Below, piece by piece: positions 42,679-51,213 of a stretch of DNA of 64,000 nucleotides. Position 1 is the first letter of the stretch, and every line of letters starts with the position of its first letter. The DNA is from Streptomyces sp. NBC_00513. Its GTDB lineage: Bacteria > Actinomycetota > Actinomycetes > Streptomycetales > Streptomycetaceae. The notes beneath the pieces are model-generated. The model searched no databases. It saw only the letters and a list, made by a program, of their open reading frames with translations, and was not told the origin of the DNA. A program made the position numbers and the translations under genes. The DNA is taken from the NCBI RefSeq assembly GCF_041431415.1, contig NZ_CP107845.1, positions 744,001 to 808,000 on the forward strand. Reading direction: 5' to 3'.

Positions 42679-43083
42679 TCAGGCGCTGTGCGGCTCGGTG
42701 AGCAGCGGATAGACGCCGTTCTCGTCGTGGTCCTCGCGCCCGGTGACGGGCGGGTTGAAGACGCACAGACAGCGGAAGTCCCGTACGACCCGCAGGGTGT
42801 GCCGCTCGTGGCCGTCCAGCAGGTACATGGTTCCGGGCGTGATGAGGTACTTCTCGCCCGTCTCCTCGTCGGTGAGTTCGGCCTCGCCCTCGGTGCACAC
42901 GACGGCCTCGACGTGGTTCGCGTACCACATCGACGTCTCGGTGCCCGCGTAGAGCACGGTCTCGTGCAGGGAGAAGCCGACGCGCTCGCGTGCGAGCACG
43001 ATGCGCTTGCTCTCCCAGGTACCGGACGCGGCCTTCACATGCCGGTCGGTCCCCTCGATGTCCTTGAACGAACGGACGATCAT
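42679..43083 (-). CDS. ectC: L-ectoine synthase
   Basis: A 134-residue cupin-fold enzyme that cyclises N-gamma-acetyl-diaminobutyrate to ectoine. Seen: [59 protein letters not shown], and [17 protein letters not shown]. The metal site lies in the cupin barrel (Glu of VEAVV, Tyr, His of ERHTL). GAGGTG before the ATG at 43083. Third gene of the operon. Confidence 0.97.
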   Translation of the reverse strand: MIVRSFKDIEGTDRHVKAASGTWESKRIVLARERVGFSLHETVLYAGTETSMWYANHVEAVVCTEGEAELTDEETGEKYLITPGTMYLLDGHERHTLRVVRDFRCLCVFNPPVTGREDHDENGVYPLLTEPHSA

Positions 43084-43122
43084 ACTTCGTTCACCTCTCT
43101 TCACATGCGACGCGCGGGGTGG

Positions 43123-44391
43123 TCAGGCCGTCTCGCGGACGGAGCGCGTCAGGATTTCCAGACCCTCTTCCAGTTCGGCGGGGGTCAGCGTGAGCGGCGG
43201 CAGGAGCTTGACCACCTCGCTCTCGGGACCGGAGGTCTCGACGAGGAGGCCGTGCTCGTAGGCCTGTCGGCAGACGGCGGTCGCCCGGGTGCTGTCCTCG
43301 AACTCCAGGCCCCACACCATGCCCCTGCCCCGGTGGGTCGTTCCCGGACCCCCGTCCTCGGCGCAGATCTCACTCAGCGTCTGCTCGATCCGCGCGCCCT
43401 GGAGGAGGGTGCGGTCCCGCAGGCCGCCGTCGCGCCAGAACGTGTCCAGGGCGGCGGTGGCCGTGACGAACGCGGGGTTGTTGCCGCGGAAGGTGCCGTT
43501 GTGCTCGCCGGGCTCCCAGATGTCCAGCTCCGGCTTGAACAGGCACAGCGACATGGGCAGCCCGTAACCGCTGATGGACTTGGACAGCGTCACGATGTCC
43601 GGGGTGATGCCCGCCTCCTCGAAGGAGAAGAACTCGCCGGTGCGGCCGCAGCCCATCTGGACGTCGTCGGCGATGAGCAGCATGTCGCGGCGCCGGCACA
43701 GGTCCGCCAGCTGTCGCAGCCACTCGGGGCGCGCGACGTTCACGCCGCCCTCGCCCTGGATGGTCTCCACGATCACGGCGGCGGGCTGGTTCAGCCCGGA
43801 CCCCTGGTCCTCCAGCAGCCGTTCGAACCAGATGAAGTCCGGTGTCTGCCCGCCCAGGTAGTTGTCGAAGGGCATGGGCGTGGTGTGGACCAGGGGCACG
43901 CCGGCGCCGGCGCGCTTGAAGGCGTTGCCGGTCACGGCGAGCGAGCCGAGGGACATCCCGTGGAAGGCGTTGGTGAAGGAGACGACCGCCTCGCGTCCCT
44001 TGGCCTTCCGGGCGAGCTTCAGCGCGGCCTCGACGGCGTTGGTCCCCGTCGGCCCGGGAAACATGACCTTGTACGGGAGGGAGCGCGGGGCCAGGATCGT
44101 CGACTGGAAGGTCTCCAAGAAATCCCGTTTCGCGGTGGTCGACATGTCCAGGGCGTGTGTGATGCCGTCCCGCTCGATGTAGTCCAGCAGGGCACGCTTC
44201 AGCACGGGATGGTTGTGTCCGTAGTTGAGCGATCCGGCTCCGGCGAAGAAGTCGAGGTATTCGCGCCCCCGCTCGTCGTACAGTCGGCTGCCGCTCGCCT
44301 TCTCGAAGACGGTCGGCCAGGCACGGCAGTAGCTGCGGACCTCGGACTCGACGGTCTCGAAAACACTCAGAAGCGGCTCGGTGATGGTCAA
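43123..44391 (-). CDS. ectB: diaminobutyrate-2-oxoglutarate transaminase
   Basis: A 422-residue class-III PLP aminotransferase. It forms L-2,4-diaminobutyrate from aspartate semialdehyde and glutamate, the first committed step of ectoine synthesis. Marks: EYLDFFAGAGSLNYGHNHPV, MFPGPTGTNAVEAALKLARK, IVETIQGEGGVNVA, LLIADDVQMGCGRTGEFFSF and the PLP lysine in VTLSKSISGYGLPM. The start is TTG, with AAGGAG eight bases ahead. The 132-base gap from ectA has repeated GTGCGACGTG words but no gene. Confidence 0.97.
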   Translation of the reverse strand: MTITEPLLSVFETVESEVRSYCRAWPTVFEKASGSRLYDERGREYLDFFAGAGSLNYGHNHPVLKRALLDYIERDGITHALDMSTTAKRDFLETFQSTILAPRSLPYKVMFPGPTGTNAVEAALKLARKAKGREAVVSFTNAFHGMSLGSLAVTGNAFKRAGAGVPLVHTTPMPFDNYLGGQTPDFIWFERLLEDQGSGLNQPAAVIVETIQGEGGVNVARPEWLRQLADLCRRRDMLLIADDVQMGCGRTGEFFSFEEAGITPDIVTLSKSISGYGLPMSLCLFKPELDIWEPGEHNGTFRGNNPAFVTATAALDTFWRDGGLRDRTLLQGARIEQTLSEICAEDGGPGTTHRGRGMVWGLEFEDSTRATAVCRQAYEHGLLVETSGPESEVVKLLPPLTLTPAELEEGLEILTRSVRETA

Positions 44392-44523
44392 CGAAATCTC
44401 CTTGTGAATGTGCGACGTGCGGCGTGCGGAGGTGCGACGTGGCGCGACGCGGCGACGGATCGGCGGCGCGGCCGGCCACGTGGGGGTGTCGTGGGACGGG
44501 GGAAGAACCGGGCCCGAGAAGGG

Positions 44524-45075
44524 TCAGAAGGCCAGCGGCCCGATGCGGTGCAGGACCTCGGGAGCGTGCGCGTCGGCCTCGGGGAAGTCACCGGGCGCGA
44601 AGAGGACATCGCGGGTCAGCGGCGCGCCGTGGCGCGCGGCGTACGCGGCGAACAGTCGCTCCGAGGCGGCGTTGTCGGGCGTGATGGTCGTCTCGACGCA
44701 GCGCAGGGGCTGCTTCCTCGCCTCGCGGACGGACAGGCCGTCGAGCAGCGCCCCGGCCACGCCCCGTCCCCGCAGGGACTCGTCGACGGCGACCTGCCAC
44801 ACGAACAGGGTGTCGGGGGCCTCGGGCCGGCGGTATCCGCTGACGAACCCGACGGCCCGTCCGCTCTCGTCACGGGCGACCACCGAGGAGCCGGCGAAGT
44901 CACGGCACCACAGGAGGTAGCTGTACGAGGAGTTCAGGTCCAAGGTCTTCGAGTCACGAGCGATACGCCAGAGGGAAGCTCCGTCTTCCACGTCCGGGCT
45001 GTCGAGGCGCAACTCCCCGGGAAGTTCCAGGTAGCCGCTTCGGCTGCGGTCCAGGTCTGCATGTGCAGTGGTCAT
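44524..45075 (-). CDS. ectA: L-2,4-diaminobutyric acid acetyltransferase
   Basis: A 183-residue GNAT enzyme that acetylates diaminobutyrate at the gamma amino group. Marks: SLWRIARDSKTLDLNSSYSY, LLWCRDFAGSSVVARDE, FVWQVAVDESLRGRGVAGAL (acetyl-CoA loop) and CVETTITPDNAASERLFAAY. First gene of the operon. The ATG at 45075 lacks an obvious ribosome binding site, and its mRNA leader of about 155 bases is long. Confidence 0.96.
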   Translation of the reverse strand: MTTAHADLDRSRSGYLELPGELRLDSPDVEDGASLWRIARDSKTLDLNSSYSYLLWCRDFAGSSVVARDESGRAVGFVSGYRRPEAPDTLFVWQVAVDESLRGRGVAGALLDGLSVREARKQPLRCVETTITPDNAASERLFAAYAARHGAPLTRDVLFAPGDFPEADAHAPEVLHRIGPLAF

Positions 45076-45518
45076 GCCGACGCAAGTTACCCAGCACGGG
45101 AGAAAAATGCATGGGTCCACAAGCTTCCGGATGGAGGGTCGGCATGTTATTGGTGCGGGCGCGGAGAGACCCTCGAATGCACCTCTCCGGCGATCTTCAT
45201 ATCGTGCCGAATCACGACATGTCACCCCAGCCTCACCGATTATAACGAGAATGTAACTTCTGAATTTCGCCTGCGCGTCGCGTGCGTGATCGTTACAATC
45301 CCGCAAACCTGCGACCGTTTCGGCCCCTGAGGGCTGGGCAAGACGGGCGGCGGAACGAACGTGGGGCACGGCGTGGGGCGGCACCGGCAGCGGTGCTGCG
45401 CGCACAGGCCAGAGGTCGGGCACTGACGGGGAAGAGGGCGCCGCCGGGCGCCCCTACCGTGCTGCTCGTCCCGCCGCGGCCCGCGCGGCCCTCCCCACCT
45501 CCCCCAGGAGACTCTTCC
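45076..45518. promoter_or_regulatory. divergent regulatory region, ect operon / hydrolase gene
   Basis: 443 bases without a gene. On the minus strand a consensus-like -10 TATAAT sits at 45239-45244 in an AT-rich patch (45175-45300), so ect transcription probably starts near 45232. AT-rich promoters are common for osmotically controlled ect genes. On the plus side there is a small hairpin (GCACCG-GCAG-CGGTGC, 45381-45396) in front of the hydrolase gene. I saw no clear -35 for either. Confidence 0.55.
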
Positions 45519-46265
45519 GTGAGCCCTCACACCCCGAACGCCCGGCCGACGACCCCGACCGTGGTCCTGGTCCACGGCGCGTTCGCCGACGCCGCCGGCT
45601 ACGCGTCCGTCGTGCCCCTGTTGCTCGCCGACGGCCTGGACGTGGTGGTACCCGCGGTCCCCAACCGCAGCCTGATCGGGGACAGCGCGTACATCGCCTC
45701 GGTGGTACGCGCGATAGCCGGCCCCGTCGTCCTGGTGGGGCATTCCTACGGCGGTGCGGTCATCACCGTCGCGGGGGTCGAGGACAACGTGAAGGCCCTC
45801 GTCTACCTGGCGGGTTACGCCCTGGAGGAGAACGAGAGCCTGGCCGAGCTGCAGGGCCGGTTCCCCGATTCCGAGCTCGCCTCCGCCCTCGTGTACACCC
45901 CCTTCCCCCTCGACGGGTCGGACGGGACCGGAACCGACGTGTCGGTGGACGTCGACCGGTTCCCCCGGATCTTCGCCGACGACATCGACCCGGACCTGGC
46001 ACGCGTCCTCGCCGTCTCACAGCGCCCGCTGGCCGCCCGGGCCTTCGCCGAGGCGGCTCCCGCGGCGGCCTGGAAGACCAGGCCCTCCTGGGGGCTGGTG
46101 GCGGGCGAGGACCGCACCATCAACCCCGACGTGGAACGTCACGGCTACGAGCGGGCCGGCATGACCACGGTCGAGATCCCCTCCTCGCACCTCGTGATGC
46201 TCGCCCATCCGCGCGAGGTCGCCTCGCTCATCCGCGAAGCCGTGGACGCCACCACCCGGGCGTGA
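45519..46265 (+). CDS. alpha/beta-fold hydrolase
   Basis: A 248-residue hydrolase. The oxyanion region is TVVLVHGAFADAAGYASVV, the nucleophile elbow is VLVGHSYGGAVITVAG, and the late Asp and His are in LVAGEDRTINPDVERHGYER and SSHLVMLAHPREVA. The protein resembles plant-esterase-like and haloperoxidase-like hydrolases. There is no signal peptide. GTG start with AGGAG eight bases before it. The substrate is unknown. Confidence 0.92.
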   Translation: MSPHTPNARPTTPTVVLVHGAFADAAGYASVVPLLLADGLDVVVPAVPNRSLIGDSAYIASVVRAIAGPVVLVGHSYGGAVITVAGVEDNVKALVYLAGYALEENESLAELQGRFPDSELASALVYTPFPLDGSDGTGTDVSVDVDRFPRIFADDIDPDLARVLAVSQRPLAARAFAEAAPAAAWKTRPSWGLVAGEDRTINPDVERHGYERAGMTTVEIPSSHLVMLAHPREVASLIREAVDATTRA

Positions 46266-46275
46266 GCCGGGGCGG

Positions 46276-46530
46276 TCAGCCGAGCCAGACGACGTCGATG
46301 ACGTAGAGACGGCCGGCGGACCGGTTCACGAAGTACACGGCGGCCAGCTGCCCGATCGTCGCGGAGCGGACGTCCTCCCCCTCGGGGTCCCGGTTGTCGA
46401 AGGCCGGGAACGACCAGGGGTCGCGGGAGGCGATGTCGAGGACGTCACGGACGATCTCCACCGCGTACTCGGGAAGTCCCGCGAGCGCCTTCGCCGCGTG
46501 GGGGGACAGTCGTACCGGCCAACCGCTCAC
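46276..46530 (-). CDS. RelE/ParE-like toxin
   Basis: An 84-residue protein: WPVRLSPHAAKALAGLPEYA, VEIVRDVLDIASRDPWSF, ATIGQLAAVYFVNRSAGRLY, and VIDVVWLG. This is the compact RelE/ParE pattern (two helices then a four-stranded sheet). The protein would cleave mRNA on ribosomes or act on gyrase. GTG start; its first four bases overlap the stop of the preceding DUF6247 gene, the normal coupling of antitoxin and toxin. Confidence 0.82.
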   Translation of the reverse strand: MSGWPVRLSPHAAKALAGLPEYAVEIVRDVLDIASRDPWSFPAFDNRDPEGEDVRSATIGQLAAVYFVNRSAGRLYVIDVVWLG

Positions 46531-46832
46531 CGGCGGGGTCCGAAGAGGTCCTCGAGGGCGGTGCCGTCGGTGTCGTCCCTGTCCGAGGCCTGGAAGGCGT
46601 CGACGGCCGGGGCGGCGGTGAGGCGGACCTGCCAGGTGCGGACCACGTCGTGCAGCGGGGCGAGGCTGTAGCTGTGGCGGGCGTACTCCAGGGCCTGGGC
46701 CCAGTCCCGTTCGAAGGCGGGCTCCCAGCGCTCCGCGTTGCGGTCGGCTCGGATGCGGCCGAGCAGCTCGGCCGCCGCCGCGGGGGCGGGGGCCGGCGGC
46801 AGGGCGGGCGCGTACTCGGGCCGTGCGCTCAT
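46527..46832 (-). CDS. DUF6247-like protein, probable antitoxin
   Basis: A 101-residue protein with an Ala/Pro-rich head, then AELLGRIRADRNAERWEPAF, ERDWAQALEYARHSYSLAPL and HDVVRTWQVRLTAAPAVDAF. The sequence agrees with the actinobacterial DUF6247 family as I remember it. Position directly before, and overlapping, a RelE-like gene suggests an antitoxin, but there is no clear DNA-binding motif. GGAGG lies before the ATG. Confidence 0.75.
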   Translation of the reverse strand: MSARPEYAPALPPAPAPAAAAELLGRIRADRNAERWEPAFERDWAQALEYARHSYSLAPLHDVVRTWQVRLTAAPAVDAFQASDRDDTDGTALEDLFGPRR

Positions 46833-47285
46833 GCGTCCTCCAGAGGGTTCCGGCCGACACGCTAGCGAAGGCCTCCGCCCGCCGGTCTCCCTACCGTCGG
46901 ACGTGGAGCGCCCGAGTACCGTCTGACGTGGGTGAACGCACCAGGGACGCACATGGCGGCCGATTCGGGGTACGTTCGTTGGTACGGGGTGCGGCCTTGG
47001 CCATCAGGGTCGCGACGGGGGCCGCACCCCGACACTCGTGAAAGCCGCGCCGGACGCCCCCGAGGCCGTGCCCGGGCGTGCGCGGGAGCACCGTTCCATC
47101 GCGGTCCACATGGGGGGCCGGGGCGCCCTGGCACGTGCCGAGCGCAGCCACCCGGCGGCCGGCATGTGGGAGACGGTCGCCGCGGGGCTCGACGACGACC
47201 CGGTGGTCGTCTCCCTGACGCCTCGCGGGCCGCCGGCGCACGCCGAAGACGGCCCCCAGGGCCCCGTCGGCCCCTCGCAGGGCCC
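46833..47285. other. 453-base gap upstream of the toxin-antitoxin-like pair
   Basis: Frames in this stretch have no ribosome binding site and no recognisable product, although one plus-strand frame from 47038 (HPAAGMWETVAAGLDDDPVV) has a coding look and may be a decayed fragment. The right side (46833-46935) holds the promoter region and a pair of direct repeats. Confidence 0.45.
46892..46931. promoter_or_regulatory. pair of 15-bp direct repeats (operator candidate)
   Basis: TACCGTCGGACGTGG (46892-46906) and TACCGTCTGACGTGG (46917-46931) differ at one base and are spaced 25 bases start to start. They lie 60-100 bases upstream of the DUF6247 start and could be where the complex autoregulates. 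Confidence 0.5.
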
Positions 47286-47606
47286 TCAGACCGGTTGTCG
47301 CCGCGTCCCGCCACCGGGGGGCTGGGGTGCGGGTGAGGGATCGGCTCCGCGGAGGTGGAGGTCCCGGATCGTGGCGGCGATCTCGCGCTGGTGGTGGTCC
47401 CAGGAGACGAGCCGCTGCCAGAGGGGATCGGGTTCACCCGGTACGGTGGCGCCGCGCGCGGTCCACTCGTGGGCGAGTTCCTCGAACAGGGGCGCCCCTT
47501 CGGCGCCGGCACGGCTCGTCTGTCGGGGGACGAGGGTGGCCAGGACGCCGTCGTCCGCGCCGCGGTGCCGAGCCGTGCCGGTGGTCGTGGAGTGCTTCGG
47601 AGCCAT
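47286..47606 (-). CDS. small hypothetical protein
   Basis: A 106-residue protein starting MAPKHSTTTGTARH. The centre is helical: APLFEELAHEWTARGATVPG, LWQRLVSWDHHQREIAATIR, then DLHLRGADPSP and a Gly/Pro/Arg-rich tail. Codon usage supports coding. The family is not recognised. It follows the BrkB gene on the same strand, 65 bases away. Confidence 0.6.
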   Translation of the reverse strand: MAPKHSTTTGTARHRGADDGVLATLVPRQTSRAGAEGAPLFEELAHEWTARGATVPGEPDPLWQRLVSWDHHQREIAATIRDLHLRGADPSPAPQPPGGGTRRQPV

Positions 47607-47671
47607 GTCCACCCAAACGACGCGCCACCCGCACGGACACGACCGCGCCGGGCGCGGCGCGCCTCGGACGG

Positions 47672-48580
47672 TCAGGACGCGTCGGGATCCGGCCGCTGCC
47701 CGTCCCGGGCCAGGACCGCGTTGAACTGGGCGCCGGTGAGCAGCGCCAGGTTGGTGAACCAGAGCCAGATGAGGAAGACCACGATCCCGGCGAGCGAACC
47801 GTAGAGCCGGCTGTAGGTGCCGAACTCGGTGTAGAGCGTGAAGAGCGCCGAGGCGGCGAGCCAGAGGATGGCCGCCAGCGCGCCGCCCGGAAGGCCGCGG
47901 CGGGTTCCCCGGGCACGTGCCGGGCCGGTGCGGAAGAGGATGAGGATCAGCGAGACGGCGATGACGAGCAGGGTCGGCCAGCGCAGCACGGCCATGGTGT
48001 CCACGCCCTCGTATCCGGCGGCGGCCGCGACGCGGCGGGCGAAGGGGCCCGAGGCGACCAGACTGGCCGCGCCGGTCACCAGCAGGCCCAGCAGCAGCGC
48101 GGCGGTGAGGACGAGGACGTGGGCGGCGCGCAGGGGCGGTCGCGTGTCGGGGAGTCGGTACATCGCGTGCAGCGCGCGGCGGAAGACCGCGAGGTAACTG
48201 GAGGCCGACCACAGGGCGCTGACGATGCCACTGGCCAGCAGCAGCCACATGGAGGACGGGTTCGCGGTCAGGGAGTCGAGGACCTCGCGGAGCGTGGCCG
48301 CTGACTGGGGCGGGGCGTAGGAGGTGAGGTCGAGGATCAGGCGCTCGCGGGTGCCCGGGCCGGCCAGCCCCACCAGGGAGACCGAGACCAGCAGTGCCGG
48401 CACGAGGGCCAGTACCGCGTAGTAGGTGAGGGCGGCGGCGTAGTCGGCGACGTTGTCGTCCCACACGCGCACCGCGGTGTCGCGCAGGGCGGAGCGGGTG
48501 CGCACGGCGAGCGCGACGGCGCTGTTCCCCTGGATCGCGGGGGTGGTGCGGGGCGCGGTGGGGGAAGTGTTCGATGCCAC
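47672..48580 (-). CDS. YihY/virulence factor BrkB family membrane protein
   Basis: A 302-residue protein with six membrane helices. Typical pieces: DYAAALTYYAVLALVPALLV, LLLASGIVSALWSASSYLAV, FRRALHAMYRLPDTRPPLRA, and YGSLAGIVVFLIWLWFTNLA with LLTGAQFNAVLAR. The family was once linked to RNase BN but that is not supported. Its role is unknown, perhaps transport. The start is an ATG at 48580 facing the channel-like gene. Confidence 0.93.
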   Translation of the reverse strand: MASNTSPTAPRTTPAIQGNSAVALAVRTRSALRDTAVRVWDDNVADYAAALTYYAVLALVPALLVSVSLVGLAGPGTRERLILDLTSYAPPQSAATLREVLDSLTANPSSMWLLLASGIVSALWSASSYLAVFRRALHAMYRLPDTRPPLRAAHVLVLTAALLLGLLVTGAASLVASGPFARRVAAAAGYEGVDTMAVLRWPTLLVIAVSLILILFRTGPARARGTRRGLPGGALAAILWLAASALFTLYTEFGTYSRLYGSLAGIVVFLIWLWFTNLALLTGAQFNAVLARDGQRPDPDAS

Positions 48581-48755
48581 GGGGCGCTCATGCCCGTCGT
48601 GGCCGTTCCTACGCGCCCCCGGCCCCGGCTGAGCACCGGGCCCGAACTCGAGATCGACACGTCACGCGATGGGCGGATTCCGTGCCGGCGCTCCGTTCGC
48701 GTCGAGCGGGCGCACTAGCCTGCATCCCGTACAAAACCACCGATGCCGGGCAGTC

Positions 48756-50807
48756 GTGAACGCGACGCGCACCCGGCACCGACAGCTGACCGAGGAACCC
48801 CGGTTGACAGGTCGCAGGACGACGGAACAACGCGCCGACCCCACCTGGCCGCGTACCCGCTATTGGTTCGACACCATCGTGGCGCGCGGGACCGCGCTGC
48901 TCATCGGCTGGCTCACCCTGCTGTGTCTGGTCATCGTGATCCCGGCCAGCGTCGCGCTGGTCTGGGCCGACCAGGACGCGCCGACGACGTGGTCCGGGCA
49001 GCTCGCCGCGGTCTGGGTGAGCGTCGGTCAGACCCTGAAGATCGGGGGCGCCGTCGGCAGCCCCCTGTACGTCGTCATCTCGGTCCTGCTGGCCCTGGTG
49101 GCGTTGTTGTTCGTCTCCACCCTCGTCAGCCTCATCACCACCGGCCTCAACGACAAGGTGCTGGCCCTGCGGCGCGGCCGGTCCACCGTCCTGGAGTCGG
49201 GGCACACCGTGCTGCTCGGTTGGTCGGACCAGGTCTTCCCGATCGTCTCCGAACTGACCGTCGCCAACTCCAATCAGCGCCGGGCCGTCATCGCCGTCCT
49301 GGGGCCGAAGGACAAGGCGGAGATGGAGGACGAGATCGACACCGCTCTCGGCCGCCTCGGTCACACCCGGCTGATCTGTCGCAACGGCGTGACCACCGAT
49401 CCCGCGGTCGTCTCCCTGGTCAGCCCCGAGACGGCACGCGCCGTCCTCGTCCTGACCCACGAGGGCGAGGACGGAGACGCCCACGTGGTGAAGACGCTGC
49501 TGGCGCTGGAGGCGGCGGTTCGCGGGCGGGGCCGACCCTCCGTCGTCGCGGCGGTGCGCGACGGGCGCCACCAACGGGCGGCGGACCTGGCCGCGGGGGC
49601 CCACGGCCGGGTGCTGAACATCGAGGACATCACCGCCCGCCTCATCGCCCAGACCTCGTGCCGGCCCGGTCTCTCCCTCGTCTACCAGGAGCTGCTGGAC
49701 TTCGGCGGCGACGAGATCTACATGATCGAGGAACCCGCCCTGGTCGGGCGCACCTTCGGTGACCTGCTGCTCGCCTACGACACCTCCAGCGTCATCGGCG
49801 TTCTGCGCGGAGCGGGCGGCGTCGAACTCAATCCGGCCTCCGACAGGGTGCTCGGGGCGGACGACCGGATCGTGTTGATCACCGAGGACGACGACACCGC
49901 GGCCAGGGCGGACCGGCCGCCCACCGTGGACGAGGAGGCGATCGTGGTGCCGCGCGCGCCGATGCCGCCCCCGGAGCGGTTCCTGCTGCTCGGGTGGAAC
50001 CACCGTGCTCCGCTCGTCGTCGAGCAACTCGACCGGTGTGTCCCCGACGGTTCGGTCCTCGTGGTCGTGGCGGAGGGCGAGGGGCCGCTGGAGGACGCCG
50101 GTCGTTGCGCGCGGTCCCCGGGACGCCGCATGCGGGTGACCGTGCACAGCGGCGATGTCACGGACCCGCGGATCCTCGACGAGTCGGACGTGCTCTCGTT
50201 CGACAGGGTCATCGTCCTCGGGTACGACGACGTGTCCGCGGCGCCCGGGACCCTGGGCGGTGACGACAGGACCTTGGTGACCCTGCTCCACCTGCGCGCG
50301 CTGGAAGAGGCCTCCGGGCGTGAACTGGCCGTCGTGACCGAGATGACCGACGACCGCAACCGGTTGCTCGCTCCCGCCCGGGAGGGAGCCGACTTCATCG
50401 TCGGCGGCCGGCTCATCAGCCTGTTGATGACGCAGATCGCGGAGAACCCGGCCCTGGCCGACGTCTTCGACGACCTGTTCACGGTCGGCGGTGACACCCT
50501 CCACCTGAGGCCCGCGACGGGCTACGTGCTGCCCGACCGTTCGGTCACCTTCGCGACGGTGGTGGAGTCCGGCCTCAGGCAGGGGCACTGTGTCATCGGG
50601 TTCCGGCTCCACGAGGGCGGCGCGCGGGGCCCCTCGTACGGCGTCCGGATCAACCCGGACAAGCGGGAGCGGGTGCGGTTGGGTACGGAGGACTCGGTGA
50701 TCGTGTTGGCACCGAAGCCGGTGGCCCCGAACACGGACGCCCTGTCGGGGAATCCGTTGCCCGAGAGTCGAAGCCGCGCCCCGTCCGAGGTGGAGGGTGT
50801 GGCGTGA
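48756..50807 (+). CDS. CASTOR/POLLUX-like ion-channel protein with NAD-binding domains
   Basis: About 683 residues. Two N-terminal membrane helices (GTALLIGWLTLLCLVIVIPA and YVVISVLLALVALLFVST) flank a short pore-like loop (WSGQLAAVWVSVGQTLKIGG). Two RCK-like Rossmann domains follow: ESGHTVLLGWSDQVFPIVSE and, later, ERFLLLGWNHRAPLVVEQLD. These belong to the CASTOR/POLLUX family of plants and bacteria. It probably controls potassium or calcium flux. GTG at 48756 is listed. A TTG at 48804 has a better ribosome binding site (GAGGA) and may be the true start. Confidence 0.88.
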   Translation: MNATRTRHRQLTEEPRLTGRRTTEQRADPTWPRTRYWFDTIVARGTALLIGWLTLLCLVIVIPASVALVWADQDAPTTWSGQLAAVWVSVGQTLKIGGAVGSPLYVVISVLLALVALLFVSTLVSLITTGLNDKVLALRRGRSTVLESGHTVLLGWSDQVFPIVSELTVANSNQRRAVIAVLGPKDKAEMEDEIDTALGRLGHTRLICRNGVTTDPAVVSLVSPETARAVLVLTHEGEDGDAHVVKTLLALEAAVRGRGRPSVVAAVRDGRHQRAADLAAGAHGRVLNIEDITARLIAQTSCRPGLSLVYQELLDFGGDEIYMIEEPALVGRTFGDLLLAYDTSSVIGVLRGAGGVELNPASDRVLGADDRIVLITEDDDTAARADRPPTVDEEAIVVPRAPMPPPERFLLLGWNHRAPLVVEQLDRCVPDGSVLVVVAEGEGPLEDAGRCARSPGRRMRVTVHSGDVTDPRILDESDVLSFDRVIVLGYDDVSAAPGTLGGDDRTLVTLLHLRALEEASGRELAVVTEMTDDRNRLLAPAREGADFIVGGRLISLLMTQIAENPALADVFDDLFTVGGDTLHLRPATGYVLPDRSVTFATVVESGLRQGHCVIGFRLHEGGARGPSYGVRINPDKRERVRLGTEDSVIVLAPKPVAPNTDALSGNPLPESRSRAPSEVEGVA

Positions 50808-50909
50808 CCGGAAGCCGGCCCGCCCGCGGGCGGTGGTGGGTTCGCACCGCGGTCGATTTCCCGCTTCCGTGCCGGGCGCCCGCGCGAAGTGCCCGCCCCG
50901 CCCGGGGAG

Positions 50910-51110
50910 TCAGCCCGTCAAGGCGCCCGCGTCATGGTCCTGGGCCACCACGAGGAAGGCGTCCTGGTCCAGGTCCATCACGACGCGCACCGCCTCGCCG
51001 CAGGCGCGGCGCCGCGCCGCGGATTCCTCGGCGGGCCAGCTTCCGCGCGGACCACCGGCGGGGAAGAACTCGAGAACCCTCGCACCTGTCACCCTCAACA
51101 CCTCCGCCAT
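50910..51110 (-). CDS. small hypothetical protein
   Basis: A 66-residue protein: AEVLRVTGARVLEFFPAGGP, WPAEESAARRRACGEAVRVV, and MDLDQDAFLVVAQDHDAG. GGAG is five bases before the ATG. It lies on the minus strand between two plus-strand genes and has good codon bias. An ATG 17 codons upstream could extend it. I do not recognise the family. Confidence 0.55.
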   Translation of the reverse strand: MAEVLRVTGARVLEFFPAGGPRGSWPAEESAARRRACGEAVRVVMDLDQDAFLVVAQDHDAGALTG

Positions 51111-51213
51111 GCGGCTCCGAAAGGCTGTGCTCCACCGCTTGCCCCCGCCGCCCGCCGACATGCGCCGACGGGGCCTTCCGGGCTTTCGGGCCCCGCGCTC
51201 TACTGTGTGCTCC

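Noticed and set aside
41748..45075. Ectoine operon as a possible novel cluster
   Set aside because: Gene content and order are the well-known ectABCD; only the neighbouring transporter is unusual.
47038..47285. Plus-strand frame upstream of the small hypothetical gene as a real gene
   Set aside because: It has some coding look but no ribosome binding site, no known family, and runs on antisense into the gene at 47286-47606.
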